Below are positions 42,862-52,685 of a stretch of DNA of 64,000 nucleotides, one piece after another. Origin of the DNA: Candidatus Kurthia intestinigallinarum (GTDB taxonomy: Bacteria; Bacillota; Bacilli; Bacillales_A; Planococcaceae); the NCBI RefSeq assembly GCF_003991225.1, contig NZ_JTFC01000015.1, positions 27,445 through 91,444 on the forward strand, read 5' to 3'. The position numbers and the translations under genes were made by a program. Position 1 is the stretch's first letter. The number at the start of each line of letters is the position of its first letter. The notes below the pieces were generated by a model. The model saw only the letters and a list, made by a program, of their open reading frames with translations. It did no database searches and was not told where the DNA came from.

Positions 42862-44595
42862 ATGACTAAGTTATTAGAAATAGAGGATTTGCGCGTTTCC
42901 TTCGTTTCCAATGATCGTGAATTCGAAGCAGTGAAAGGTGTATCATTTAGTTTAAATAAAGGTGAAACCCTTGGTATCGTTGGGGAATCGGGCTCGGGTA
43001 AGAGTGTGACCGCACGCTCGATTATGCGTTTACTGCCTTCTCCACCAAGTCTTCTAAAGGGCGGCTCTATTCAATTTTTAGGACAGGAACTAACAAATAA
43101 AAGTGATAAAGAAATGGAGAAAATTCGTGGGAAGGAAATCAGCATGATCTTCCAGGACCCGATGACCTCGCTTAATCCGACTATTAAAGTTGGTGTGCAA
43201 ATTGCAGAAGGTATCCGAAAGCACCGTGATGTGACGAAGGAGCAGGCGAAGCGCGAAACAATTGAACTTTTAGAGCTTGTGGGCATTAAGGATGCGGAAA
43301 ATCGCTTTAAACAATATGCGCATGAGTTTTCAGGTGGAATGCGTCAGCGTGTCATGATTGCGATGGCCCTTGCTTGTCAGCCGGAGCTTTTAATTGCCGA
43401 TGAGCCGACGACTGCACTTGATGTGACGATTCAGGCGCAGATTTTACGTTTAATGAAGCAGATGCAGCAAAAATTTGAGACATCGATTATTTTAATTACC
43501 CATGATTTGGGCGTTGTTGCAGGGATGTGTGACAAGGTCATCGTCATGAAAGAGGGCGAGATTGTCGAGGCGAATACGACGGAGGAGATTTTCAAAAATC
43601 CACAGCATCCGTATACAAAACGCCTGTTAAATGCTCTTCCAAAGCTGCATGAAAAGAAAAAAATCAAGCCGGCACCTGAGCTACCTGCAGACATGGACCC
43701 ATCTGTGCCGCTTCTTGAGGTACAATCACTCAAGCAGTATTTCACGGTCGAAAAGGGCCAGCAATTTAAGGCTGTTGATAATATTAGCTTTGCGATTCAG
43801 CCTGGCGAGACACTAGGCCTTGTAGGGGAATCAGGCTCAGGGAAAACGACGACGGGGCGCTCGATTTTACAGCTAAATACGCCGACAGATGGCGATATTT
43901 TATATAAAGGGATGGCGGTAAACCGTCTATCACGTAAAAAGTTAAAAACACTGCGTAAGGAAATGCAAATTATTTTCCAGGACCCGTATTCATCACTCAA
44001 TCCACGCATGAAGGTGCTTGATATTATCGGCAAGCCACTCGATTTGCATAAATTAGTGAAAACGAAGGCAGAGCGTACAAAGCGCGTCGAGGAATTACTC
44101 GAGCTTGTCGGTCTTGAGAAGGAACATGCGATGCGCTATCCACATGAATTTTCAGGTGGTCAGCGCCAGCGTATCGGGATTGCGCGCGCCTTAGCGGTAA
44201 ATCCAAAATTTATTATTTGTGATGAGCCGTTATCCGCACTTGATGTGTCGGTGCAGTCGCAAATCGTGCGCCTACTAGAGGATCTACAGCAAAAACTTGG
44301 CCTGACGTATTTATTCATTGCCCATGACTTATCAATGGTGAAGCATATTTGTGACCGCGTCGCTGTGATGAATAATGGTAAAATCGTCGAGCTAGCCGAA
44401 AGCGAGGAGCTGTATACGAATCCACAGCACCCGTACACACAATCACTCATTGCCGCTGTCCCAATCCCGGACCCGGCGATTGAAGCACAGAAAATGAAGA
44501 AAACTATCGATGCCGGAATCCAAAAATATGACTTCACGAATACAGAGCTCGTAGAAGTAACACCCGGTCACTTTGTGGCACAGGAAGTTGGCTAA
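42862..44595 (+). CDS. Oligopeptide ABC transporter, fused DppD-DppF ATPases
   Basis: A 577-residue protein from ATG 42862 (SD AAAAGGAG). Two complete ABC ATPase domains: first with GESGSGKSVT, SGGMRQRVMIA and IADEPTTALD; second with GESGSGKTTT, SGGQRQRIGIA and CDEPLSALD. Each has the oligopeptide C-terminal segment NPQHPYT. Known function: powering peptide import. DppD and DppF are usually separate proteins; here one polypeptide supplies both sites. It is divergent from the permease and binding-protein genes. Confidence 0.92.
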   Translation: MTKLLEIEDLRVSFVSNDREFEAVKGVSFSLNKGETLGIVGESGSGKSVTARSIMRLLPSPPSLLKGGSIQFLGQELTNKSDKEMEKIRGKEISMIFQDPMTSLNPTIKVGVQIAEGIRKHRDVTKEQAKRETIELLELVGIKDAENRFKQYAHEFSGGMRQRVMIAMALACQPELLIADEPTTALDVTIQAQILRLMKQMQQKFETSIILITHDLGVVAGMCDKVIVMKEGEIVEANTTEEIFKNPQHPYTKRLLNALPKLHEKKKIKPAPELPADMDPSVPLLEVQSLKQYFTVEKGQQFKAVDNISFAIQPGETLGLVGESGSGKTTTGRSILQLNTPTDGDILYKGMAVNRLSRKKLKTLRKEMQIIFQDPYSSLNPRMKVLDIIGKPLDLHKLVKTKAERTKRVEELLELVGLEKEHAMRYPHEFSGGQRQRIGIARALAVNPKFIICDEPLSALDVSVQSQIVRLLEDLQQKLGLTYLFIAHDLSMVKHICDRVAVMNNGKIVELAESEELYTNPQHPYTQSLIAAVPIPDPAIEAQKMKKTIDAGIQKYDFTNTELVEVTPGHFVAQEVG

Positions 44596-44599
44596 GAAC

Positions 44600-44636
44600 A
44601 ACCCACTCGAACAACTACGTTTGAGTGGGTTTTTCA
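44600..44636 (+). terminator. Terminator after fused ATPase gene
   Basis: AACCCACTCGAAC / GTTTGAGTGGGTT stem then TTTTC. Confidence 0.85.
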
Positions 44637-44684
44637 CTGTAGTATGGCATAATAGAGTAACGAAAATGAAAGCAGGAGGTAAAA

Positions 44685-45176
44685 ATGGCGATTTATCATG
44701 ATTTTTTATTTATAGACGAGAAAAATGACCGATTAATTGAAGAAATTAATTTGGAAGAGGATTTTTACGATTATATTAATGAAAATATCGAGTGTGATAG
44801 TGACAGCTATCTGTATAATTTAGTGCCCATAATTAATTCTAGTTATGTTGAAAAGCCTTATGGGAATATTATACCGAAGGAGAAAGGCCTTACTTATACG
44901 GGGATTTGTGTGGTTAATCACTATGGCTTTGATTGCTTAACAAAGATGTTGTTAGAATGGATCGCTGTATTAGAAAAATTAGATGGTGAATATTATTATC
45001 CAGATTTAATCGGTTTAACGGAAGCTGAATTAGCTAACATGTCCGTTGATGAATTAGAAGAATTAAAAGAAGCGTACTTTGTGAAGTCTGAAGTAATGAA
45101 AAAATTACAAACATGTGTGAATTATTTAGCTACGTTCAATTCCCCTGATTATGTTGTGCATTATCAAGGGATTTAA
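44685..45176 (+). CDS. Unrecognised acidic protein, 163 aa
   Basis: Starts MAIYHDFLFIDEKNDRLIEE with SD AGGAGG. Strongly acidic and soluble; Asp/Glu/Tyr-rich (NENIECDSDSYLYNL). Its size, acidity and isolation resemble immunity or SMI1-like proteins, but no motif proves it. Confidence 0.65.
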   Translation: MAIYHDFLFIDEKNDRLIEEINLEEDFYDYINENIECDSDSYLYNLVPIINSSYVEKPYGNIIPKEKGLTYTGICVVNHYGFDCLTKMLLEWIAVLEKLDGEYYYPDLIGLTEAELANMSVDELEELKEAYFVKSEVMKKLQTCVNYLATFNSPDYVVHYQGI

Positions 45177-45193
45177 CGGAAGGTGAAAGTACA

Positions 45194-45247
45194 ATGACTT
45201 ATTGTTTGGTTTTAAATGGGAATTTATTCAATATACATATACAATAG
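45194..45247 (+). pseudogene. Short ORF interrupted by TAG
   Basis: MTYCLVLNGNLFNIHIQ, then TAG, then the same frame continues HFKNGRKEAVFAENDNVIGY and KFSFEINILI up to 45370. SD GGAAGGTGAAAG precedes the ATG. A 58-codon ORF broken by one stop, or a chance frame. Confidence 0.3.
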
Positions 45248-45357
45248 CATTTTAAGAATGGAAGAAAGGAGGCCGTTTTTGCTGAGAATGATAATGTGAT
45301 AGGTTATAAATTTTCTTTTGAAATCAATATTTTAATACATAAAGGGTGGTTATTACA

Positions 45358-45522
45358 TTGGATTATTTAAAAATGTTTGTTATATATTTGATTGTTGCGT
45401 TTCTATTAGCCTATTTTGCCTTTAATAATAATGTGAATTCTTCTCTTTTAATTGCTGTATCAGGCGCTCTTGTATTTTTAATTATTTCATTTATTTTTGA
45501 TAAAGTAAGAGCTGCTAAATAA
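45358..45522 (+). CDS. Small two-helix membrane protein, 54 aa
   Basis: TTG start (SD AAAGGGTGG) giving MDYLKMFVIYLIVAFLLAYF and a second helix (SSLLIAVSGALVFLIISFIF), ending DKVRAAK. The size and two-helix layout are typical of small Bacillales membrane proteins. Followed by a terminator. Unknown role. Confidence 0.6.
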   Translation: MDYLKMFVIYLIVAFLLAYFAFNNNVNSSLLIAVSGALVFLIISFIFDKVRAAK

Positions 45523-45546
45523 ACGAGCTACCTAGCTGATTTTATA

Positions 45547-45578
45547 AAAAAAGCCCCACATTTTGTGGGGTTTTTCTA
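45547..45578. terminator. Bidirectional terminator
   Basis: AAGCCCCACA / TGTGGGGTTT stem with A-run and T-run. Confidence 0.85.
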
Positions 45579-45599
45579 TTGGAGTTTAAAGTTTCTAAT

Positions 45600-45836
45600 T
45601 TACCCAGGCGTCATAAATATACTTATAGCAATAACAATAGAAAACAAGCCTGCAAAAATTGATATATTCCCAAGTCCCTTTTTATCTTTCATTCTTTCGT
45701 CGATACCAGTTAAAAGTAGCGCAATACCTAAAAGTAGTACGATATATGGTGCTGTCCACGTAGCTCCGCTGATGAGAGAATACCCAGCTAATAGACCAGT
45801 AAGGACAGAAAACCCTATGTATAAAATTTTTAACAA
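45600..45836 (-). CDS. DUF3953-like membrane protein, 78 aa
   Basis: TTG start at 45836 (SD GAGGTGA); a longer frame has no SD. MLKILYIGFSVLTGLLAGYS, then TAPYIVLLLGIALLLTGIDE, and a third helix at the end: three membrane segments, matching the look of DUF3953 proteins. Role unknown. Confidence 0.68.
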   Translation of the reverse strand: MLKILYIGFSVLTGLLAGYSLISGATWTAPYIVLLLGIALLLTGIDERMKDKKGLGNISIFAGLFSIVIAISIFMTPG

Positions 45837-46002
45837 TATAGTCACCTCGTTTACCAATGTATGAAAAAAGCACAAATGAAATTCATTTGCGCTCCTTTTA
45901 CGGTAATTCAATTATAGCAAAAAATTCCATTTAATATAAGACTGTTTCTAGTCCTATTTTCCATGTAGTATTAAAAATCTACTAAGGATAGGGGGAGTTT
46001 GA

Positions 46003-46569
46003 ATGGAATATGTGTATCATATAGTGCCGCGTGAGATGAAGGAAAATGTACTGCTTTCGTTAAATGAGCTAAAGGAGCCTTATCCTGCGCTTTACGAAAC
46101 ATATACTAAGAAATATTTTGATACAGAGGACCGCCCACATCTTTTGAAAAAGCGCATTCCAACGTTAGATTGCTTGTGGAATGATGTCATTTTTCTGCTG
46201 CCGCTGCATCCTTCTAACGTGTACGAGGGGATGCGGAAGCTCGGTATCCGGGTTAAAAAGGATGTGCTTTTTTATAAAATTCCGGTAGAAAGGCTGCTTC
46301 ATAATCAAAATGCGGTTTATCTGTACAGTAAGGACTATTACGAGGGGCCAAACAAGGACATTCCACCACAGGAGATTCAGCTTATTGATATTCATGACTA
46401 TCCGGCTTGTGATGAGCTACCACCAGACACCTACGCGTATTTCGACGAAAGCCATCAAAAGGGCGAGCCATTTGGCATGTTTGCCTATGTGCCGCATATT
46501 TTAAGTAAGGGTGAGATTTCAATAGAAGGTGTTGAGATCATTAATTGGTCAGCTACTGTGGACTTCTAA
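46003..46569 (+). CDS. Unrecognised 188-aa protein
   Basis: Starts MEYVYHIVPREMKENVLLSL (SD AGGGGGAG). A soluble protein of the kind annotated group-specific in Bacilli: LWNDVIFLLPLHPSNVYEGM, KDVLFYKIPVERLL, YYEGPNKDIPPQEIQLI. It has some resemblance to ADP-ribosyl or RES-like folds in layout only; no function is claimed. No partner gene adjacent. Confidence 0.68.
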   Translation: MEYVYHIVPREMKENVLLSLNELKEPYPALYETYTKKYFDTEDRPHLLKKRIPTLDCLWNDVIFLLPLHPSNVYEGMRKLGIRVKKDVLFYKIPVERLLHNQNAVYLYSKDYYEGPNKDIPPQEIQLIDIHDYPACDELPPDTYAYFDESHQKGEPFGMFAYVPHILSKGEISIEGVEIINWSATVDF

Positions 46570-46746
46570 AGCAGAATAGCACGTGGCTTCTATTAGGATA
46601 AAGTAGTTAATCGAAAGGCGCTGCTCCAAGAAGTGGCGTTTTTTTCTTGATTTTACGCATTATTTTAAAGCATGTAAATTCTTTCCACCTATCTACCGGA
46701 AAATGAAATATACTAGAATAGCAATAACAGCAAAAGGAGTTTTACA

Positions 46747-47085
46747 ATGAAGAAGTTATACATAATGCTAGGGGCTATGAGCTTGCTTGCGGGCTGTGGC
46801 TCAGACTCTGATCGTACAACAAAGCCAATAGATGATGAACTGCAGCAAGAGTTTGTCACATCTATACAGGAGGTTGTACAGAATCAGGAGGAAATGGGCG
46901 ATGTCACATGGCCCAAGGATGTGGAGGACTATCATATTGTTGATAAAGGCGACGGCATATATGATACATCCGGTAAATTTACGTGGCAAAATGAAGAATA
47001 TGAATTTGACATTAGCTTCGAAATGAACGCAGATGCAGATGAGGACATGTATTCGTATCAATTAAAAGATTACAAGGTGGATTAA
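46747..47085 (+). CDS. Small lipoprotein, 112 aa
   Basis: Signal peptide with lipobox LAGC (residues 14-17 of MKKLYIMLGAMSLLAGCGSD), then an acidic domain (WPKDVEDYHIVDKGDG, KFTWQNEEYEFDISFEMN). SD AAAGGAG. No family recognised. It is seven bases from the next small membrane-protein gene, so they likely form an operon. Confidence 0.8.
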   Translation: MKKLYIMLGAMSLLAGCGSDSDRTTKPIDDELQQEFVTSIQEVVQNQEEMGDVTWPKDVEDYHIVDKGDGIYDTSGKFTWQNEEYEFDISFEMNADADEDMYSYQLKDYKVD

Positions 47086-47091
47086 GTAGAC

Positions 47092-47265
47092 ATGGCAACG
47101 AAAATTTTTAGAACCGTATTATTCATCGTAGGACTGGTGCTGTCTTATGTAGCGTATCAGGACGGACGACCAGATGTCGGCATTGTCTTTTTAGTATGCA
47201 CGGGCGGTTATTTACTGACCGTTGTGCTAGAGCAAATTTTCAGTAAGAAAAAGACGGCGGAATAA
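47092..47265 (+). CDS. Small membrane protein, 57 aa
   Basis: MATKIFRTVLFIVGLVLSYV, AYQDGRPDVG, then a second helix IVFLVCTGGYLLTVVLEQIF and a basic tail. SD AAGGTGG is inside the end of the lipoprotein gene. Two membrane helices, unknown role; probably co-transcribed with the lipoprotein. Confidence 0.72.
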   Translation: MATKIFRTVLFIVGLVLSYVAYQDGRPDVGIVFLVCTGGYLLTVVLEQIFSKKKTAE

Positions 47266-47268
47266 AGT

Positions 47269-47310
47269 AAAAAAAGTGAGCTCCCTTATCCGGGAAACTC
47301 ACTTTTTTTC
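47269..47310. terminator. Bidirectional terminator between convergent genes
   Basis: AAAAAGTGAGCTCCC / GGGAAACTCACTTTTT stem with A- and T-runs. It overlaps the stop of the EamA gene. Confidence 0.88.
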
Positions 47311-48176
47311 TTTTTTGATAGGGCAATAAAGGCACCTAAAACGGCTAATACAATACCGAGGACGAGATTCCATGATAGGGTGCTTTCACCAATTACCACA
47401 CTCGCAAAGCCACCAATTGCCGGGAATAGCGCGACCATATAGCTGCTTTCCGCGGCCCCCATATCCTTCACAAGCAGTAGGTAAAGAAGCCATGCGATAA
47501 AGGAGGCGAAAATCGCTAAATACAACAGCCCTCCCCAGTAATGAAGTGAGGTAGGAAATACAAAATCCTTCGCCGTCACAAGCGCAAGAACTAGTAGGCT
47601 AAGCGTTGCGACAAACATACCGATTGTATTGGCACGCACCGGATCGATATTCTTTTCATTATTATAATAGGAAAAAACATCGCCAATCGATGTCACAATC
47701 GTACCAACAGCCGCCAGTCCAATGCCTAGTAAAAAGCTTGAAGAAATCGTATGTAAATCTGGGTATAAAATGATGACCACACTCAGTAGACCAAGTGCGC
47801 CACCTATGTAAATTTTGTTTTGGAGCGGCGTCTTAAAGACAATACGTAGGAAAATGGGCGTCGTAATCGCCTTTAATGAAAAAATAAGCGTCACAAGCGC
47901 CGCTGTACTATAGATCGTGCCATAGTACAGCAGTAAATAGCTCACCGCAAAATTACAAATCCCAAAGCCGATAATCGTAGCGTAATTCGTATGCGCCTTT
48001 CGAAGCGGTAGCCTCTTTATCTTCAGCAGCATATAAAACAGTACGAAAGCAATCAACGAACGATAAAACAATGACACCTCAAGCGCCGCCTCAGTGCCCT
48101 GTATTTTCACCGCAATAAAATTCAGACCCCAGATGAGCATACAAAAGACATACATCGCATAATTCAATTTAACCAA
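47286..48176 (-). CDS. EamA/DMT-family exporter
   Basis: A 296-residue protein with ten membrane helices in two EamA repeats; first repeat opens YAMYVFCMLIWGLNFIAVKI, second contains SSYMVALFPAIGGFASVVIG. Known members export metabolites or amino acids. The substrate cannot be told. Start ATG at 48176. Monocistronic. Confidence 0.87.
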   Translation of the reverse strand: MVKLNYAMYVFCMLIWGLNFIAVKIQGTEAALEVSLFYRSLIAFVLFYMLLKIKRLPLRKAHTNYATIIGFGICNFAVSYLLLYYGTIYSTAALVTLIFSLKAITTPIFLRIVFKTPLQNKIYIGGALGLLSVVIILYPDLHTISSSFLLGIGLAAVGTIVTSIGDVFSYYNNEKNIDPVRANTIGMFVATLSLLVLALVTAKDFVFPTSLHYWGGLLYLAIFASFIAWLLYLLLVKDMGAAESSYMVALFPAIGGFASVVIGESTLSWNLVLGIVLAVLGAFIALSKKKKSEFPG

Positions 48177-48621
48177 ACCCTTATCAACATTTCTGTATGA
48201 ACATTACAGATGGATTGAGTATAGCATTAGGACGGGAAGAGTGGAAGCTTTTGGGAATAGAAATAGAAGGTGTAAGGGATTAAAATAAAAAAGTGTTATT
48301 TTAACAAAATTTACTCGTTCAATAAGCAATCATTTAACGGCAAAACGAGTCGATAAAAGACTTTTTTTGTCGAAAACAAGAAATAATTTGCACTAAGATT
48401 ATAATATGATACATATATCGCATTTTTATTATGAATATGTGAGTGTGATGGTATAATAGAACCGCAAAAGGTATTTTTTTTAATTAAAAAATAGCTATAA
48501 AAACTAAATTAAAGGACTATGCACTTAATAATATTCAATTATTATTCATGTCATTATAAGGATATTTGAAATATAAAGATAATAGATTAACAAAATATAA
48601 ATGATTTAAAGGAGTTCACCA
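48177..48621 (+). promoter_or_regulatory. AT-rich leader of the dpt operon
   Basis: 445 bases without a gene. A possible promoter is TTATGA (48429-48434), 17-base spacer, TATAAT (48452-48457), which would leave a 160-base untranslated leader. The SD AAAGGAG lies at about 48608. No operator recognised. Confidence 0.4.
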
Positions 48622-51303
48622 ATGGAAATTTGGAATCAATTTGTAAAACAAAATGAATTGACATCTTTTACATATAATTATGACTTTGTGACAGAAAAAA
48701 TTGCATCTGATGCATCAGCAATTGTTCCAATAATTGAGGATGTTTTAGAAAAAATGGCTTTTCTGTATTGGGATAAATATCATGAGATGGCAGATATCGC
48801 GTATTGGCCATATAAAGAATTTAAAGCGGTAGAATCACTGGATAAATGGCGTGTTATTTCTAAAAAATTTGTGTTATCAACAGATTTAAAGGAATCTGCA
48901 CAGCGTATGGTAATGGCTTTTGATGACTACAATGAAATGGCAAAGTCATCAGATATTTTAGCGATTGTTAAGGAAGCGGAGCAGTTAATGGAAGATGTAT
49001 TGAAAAAGGATACAAAAGAAGAGGCCTTTGAATATGATTTTATTAAAACACCTCCTTTTCATGTTGTAGAAATCCAAAAAATTTCTGAACGTCAATTGAA
49101 TAAATTTTGGTGTGAATTTTTAGTGCATCATGAGCTAGAAGCAGAGCTAGATTTAGAAAATGTGAAAAGTAAAATGTCTTATAATACTTCCGCATTATTT
49201 AACTCGATAAGTAAGCTCCTACGTCCATTAGCCTTTACAAAAATGCATTATCTAGCAGCCAAGCAACAAGTAAAACCGCTTGCATTTAGCGAATTACAAT
49301 CAAAAGCTTTAAAAGAAGTTTGGGCAGAACTAGATGCTTTTGGTTTACCAACAAAAGATAAAGCGATGGCACATCAGGTAATTCAAACATTAGAAATGCA
49401 AGTGACTAATAAAAATCTGCCGAAGCCGCTTGTACAGTCTACATTTAATAACTTTGTGTATTTATTTAAAAGCTTATATGCGGATGCACTTGAAATGCTT
49501 GATGATGCAGTGGAAGAAGAGCCTGTTCAACAGGAGTCTGTTGTAGAGATTGAACAACCTGTCGAAGTAGCAGTTGTAAATGATATTAAAGAAGAGCCTA
49601 TTATAGTAGCACCAACGACAGTAGGAGTTTCTAAAAAGCGTGTAAGTAAGTTTTTACAACAATCAAAAGTGCTTCTAACATCCGCTCCGGACGCAGTAGT
49701 TCACGCAGATCGCTTTGGTAGCTTACAAAGCTATATGCACGTAAAACGTCCAATTGAAGAAAAGCTAGTGCAAACATTACAGCATGCAAAACAGCAGCAG
49801 GAGCCGCAGTTAATTTTATTATGTGGTTCAGCTGGGGACGGGAAAAGTCACTTACTGGCTTATGTGAAAGAGACATATCCAGAATTAGTAGAAGATTTCA
49901 TTATTCATAATGATGCGACGGTTTCAAAAAGTCGTACGAAATCGAATTTAGAAACATTGGAGCAATTATTAGAAGGCTTTAATGATGGTCAAACAGCTCA
50001 GAAAAATATTTTAATTGCGATTAACTTAGGGGTGCTACATAACTTCTATACGTATGAAAAAGAAAAGCAGCAGTTTGCTACATTCCGTCGTTTCATTGAA
50101 GATATTAATATTTTCGACCAAACCTCTACCACAAATGAAAGCTCTGTTATGCCAAGCTGTCACGTACTTGATTTCTCTCAAGAGAAAAACTATGAGCTGA
50201 CAAAACAACGTGTGGAATCAAATCTATTCAAGGAAATCTTAACGAAAATTGTCGCCCCGATTGAGACAAATGTCTTCTACAAAGCATGGAAAGAGGATAT
50301 GGACAATGGCATTGTGACAGCAGCACATTTAAATTATGAATTACTACAAAATGAACGTGTGCAGCAGCAAATCATTCAATATTTAGTGTATGGCATTTTC
50401 AAGGATAAATTATTTATTTCAACGCGAACATACAATGAGTTTATTTTCAGCTTAATTGTACCAGTGGAGCAGGAGCAAGATGAGCAACGTACGGCGATTG
50501 ATTTAGCCAATACATTGCCAAACCTTATGTTTGCGCATCCAAAACGTTCAACAACACTTGCAACGATGAGTAATAATGATCCACTGAAAGAGAAATCTGC
50601 GGCAAAAGACGAATTCATTACGAATGTTCTTTTAAGCCTAGATGTTTATGGCTATTTCCAAGAGAAATTTGGCGATATGATAACGGTATTTGAAAAGCCG
50701 ATTAAAAAGGCGATTTTAGAGAAGAAATTTGTTGAGCTGGCACAGTTTGGTATTCGTCTACAAAAACTGATGAGTGATGAAGTATCTACATTATTTAATA
50801 GCTATGTCAGCTATCTGTATAGCTATTTAACAGGTGATGAGGAGACAATGGGTGAGCTATTTGAACAGCTTGAGCAAATTGTCTTTAAATGGCGTGGCTC
50901 TCCAGAGGATAATTTTATTTATTTAAATAATGATTTAAATCGAGAGTTTCGTACGGCGATTCCAGTATCATTGGAGCCTGCGGTAAATGAGAACTTCTAT
51001 GGTCAAATGCAAGGAGAAACATTGACACGCTTTGTACCAACAATGAAACTTGGCTTTGATGAGTATTTTATTGATTTAGACTATCGACTATATGAAATTT
51101 TATCTTCTGTACGTCAGGGACATCGTTTAAATAATTTAGAAGTTAGTCATGCTATGCAGTTTGAAGAATTTTATAATGCGATTACGAAAAAATCCCAGCT
51201 ATCAGATAATCGCCTCATGATTGTTAATACGAGCAATCGTGAAAAAATGGTGATTTCTAAGCCGAAGTTCTCAAAATCGAAATATGAAGTGAAGAAGGTA
51301 TAG
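48622..51303 (+). CDS. dptF: DptF: phosphorothioation-dependent restriction P-loop protein, with N-terminal extension
   Basis: An 893-residue protein. From about residue 345 it matches DptF (DndF): Walker A CGSAGDGKSH (401-410), then IIHNDAT (427-433) and ILIAINLGVLHNF, the family hallmarks as I know them. DptF proteins are usually some 500-600 residues; here a ~290-residue helical N-terminal domain and a Glu/Val-rich linker (about 294-336) precede it. Known role: one of three proteins cleaving or restricting DNA lacking phosphorothioate marks. dptG begins two bases after its stop. SD AAAGGAG. Confidence 0.85.
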   Translation: MEIWNQFVKQNELTSFTYNYDFVTEKIASDASAIVPIIEDVLEKMAFLYWDKYHEMADIAYWPYKEFKAVESLDKWRVISKKFVLSTDLKESAQRMVMAFDDYNEMAKSSDILAIVKEAEQLMEDVLKKDTKEEAFEYDFIKTPPFHVVEIQKISERQLNKFWCEFLVHHELEAELDLENVKSKMSYNTSALFNSISKLLRPLAFTKMHYLAAKQQVKPLAFSELQSKALKEVWAELDAFGLPTKDKAMAHQVIQTLEMQVTNKNLPKPLVQSTFNNFVYLFKSLYADALEMLDDAVEEEPVQQESVVEIEQPVEVAVVNDIKEEPIIVAPTTVGVSKKRVSKFLQQSKVLLTSAPDAVVHADRFGSLQSYMHVKRPIEEKLVQTLQHAKQQQEPQLILLCGSAGDGKSHLLAYVKETYPELVEDFIIHNDATVSKSRTKSNLETLEQLLEGFNDGQTAQKNILIAINLGVLHNFYTYEKEKQQFATFRRFIEDINIFDQTSTTNESSVMPSCHVLDFSQEKNYELTKQRVESNLFKEILTKIVAPIETNVFYKAWKEDMDNGIVTAAHLNYELLQNERVQQQIIQYLVYGIFKDKLFISTRTYNEFIFSLIVPVEQEQDEQRTAIDLANTLPNLMFAHPKRSTTLATMSNNDPLKEKSAAKDEFITNVLLSLDVYGYFQEKFGDMITVFEKPIKKAILEKKFVELAQFGIRLQKLMSDEVSTLFNSYVSYLYSYLTGDEETMGELFEQLEQIVFKWRGSPEDNFIYLNNDLNREFRTAIPVSLEPAVNENFYGQMQGETLTRFVPTMKLGFDEYFIDLDYRLYEILSSVRQGHRLNNLEVSHAMQFEEFYNAITKKSQLSDNRLMIVNTSNREKMVISKPKFSKSKYEVKKV

Positions 51304-51305
51304 CG

Positions 51306-52685
51306 ATGAATACATTTGAATTGAATTTTGATGCCATAAAAAAAGTGATTGGTGAGACAGGCTACTCACTAAATCGTCGAAAAAACACATATGTTACACC
51401 ATTCCCAACACGTAACCCAGAGCGTGCCAATTTTGAAGCGGGCTTTTCACCAGTAATGGCGGCTGTGCTACGTGTCATTGGGAATGAAAGTAAGTATTAC
51501 GAGCGTAATGACCAGGCTGTAGAGGAAATTATTGAAAATGGTAAGTTTGATCAAGAGCCTTCAAAAGCAGCATTTGCGAATTATTTAAAAAATGAAATGA
51601 AAGAAATTGAAAATGGCAATGTCTATAAGTTTGAACAGCTAAAATACATTCCATTTACAGAAACAAGTAAAGAAGCAAAAGGGGAATTGATGTATTTCCA
51701 CTTCTTTTATGATTTGTTCATTCGTCAAAATATCGAAGAAATTCAAGAAATCTTTTCGGCAGTTGAGAGTCAGGATTTATTAAGCACAATTATGAATCTA
51801 ACAATGGTTGAACAAGCGAATTTTGATGAGCCTGCGCAGTATAAGCAGCTATTTCCGTTTATGCAGAAGCAATTTGTAGAGGATTTACGCGTGCTGGCGA
51901 CGAATCCAACTTTCTTAATTACAAATTTAGAAGAATTCTTTGTACAGTATTGCTACTTTGCACTGACACAAATGATTGTGCAAACGAACCGTTATACGAA
52001 ATTTAATGCAGAAAAGCCATTCCCGGTCGTACTGTTTTTAAATACAGAAAGCACACAAAAATGGCGTGATGGCTATCGTTATGGCTACAAGCTTTTAAAA
52101 GAAGAGTTTCGTTATTTTTATGCCCATGAGCATGTGCTAAATATTTTGGGTGCCAATACATTCGCAGACAATGGAAACTGGTTTTATCATGATTATGCGA
52201 CATTTTTCAAGGAGCAAGGACCTGAGGCTGAACAACAATTTGTACAGTCTATTTACCAATGGATTGAGGAAGTAATGGCGGTACGAATTGATGATGTCAC
52301 ACCAATTCCATATAAGCATCAAACATTAGAAGAAGCTTTTCGTGACTTAGTTGAGCTTGTTCGCTTGCAAGTAAAGGATGAGGTATATTCACGTTATACA
52401 AAGGCTTTTGATATGTTTCTACGCCGCTTCTACCGTAAAAACGGTGGCTCACTAGGCTCATTACTAGCAGTTAGTCCAAAGCAGTTATTAACGATGATTG
52501 CAGTTTGTGTAGGGCCTAAAAATAGCCGATTAGAATTGAATTATTTATGGGCAGAGCTTGAAAAACGTGGTGTATTTTTAGATGACCAGACCAAGGAAGA
52601 GGTAGTCCATTTATTAGATCAATTAAACTACTTAGATAAAAAAAGTGACAGTGGGGATGCGCAATATGTTAAAGCAATTTTATAA
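51306..52685 (+). CDS. dptG: DptG: phosphorothioation-dependent restriction protein
   Basis: A 459-residue protein starting MNTFELNFDAIKKVIGETGY with RRKNTYVTPFPTRNPER, an opening typical of DptG. The C-terminal ~100 residues (GGSLGSLLAVSPKQLLTMIA; LEKRGVFLDDQTKEEVVHLL) form a winged-helix-like end. It has no catalytic motif, in line with a structural role in the DptFGH complex. Translationally linked to both neighbours (2-base gap before, 20-base overlap after). Confidence 0.83.
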   Translation: MNTFELNFDAIKKVIGETGYSLNRRKNTYVTPFPTRNPERANFEAGFSPVMAAVLRVIGNESKYYERNDQAVEEIIENGKFDQEPSKAAFANYLKNEMKEIENGNVYKFEQLKYIPFTETSKEAKGELMYFHFFYDLFIRQNIEEIQEIFSAVESQDLLSTIMNLTMVEQANFDEPAQYKQLFPFMQKQFVEDLRVLATNPTFLITNLEEFFVQYCYFALTQMIVQTNRYTKFNAEKPFPVVLFLNTESTQKWRDGYRYGYKLLKEEFRYFYAHEHVLNILGANTFADNGNWFYHDYATFFKEQGPEAEQQFVQSIYQWIEEVMAVRIDDVTPIPYKHQTLEEAFRDLVELVRLQVKDEVYSRYTKAFDMFLRRFYRKNGGSLGSLLAVSPKQLLTMIAVCVGPKNSRLELNYLWAELEKRGVFLDDQTKEEVVHLLDQLNYLDKKSDSGDAQYVKAIL

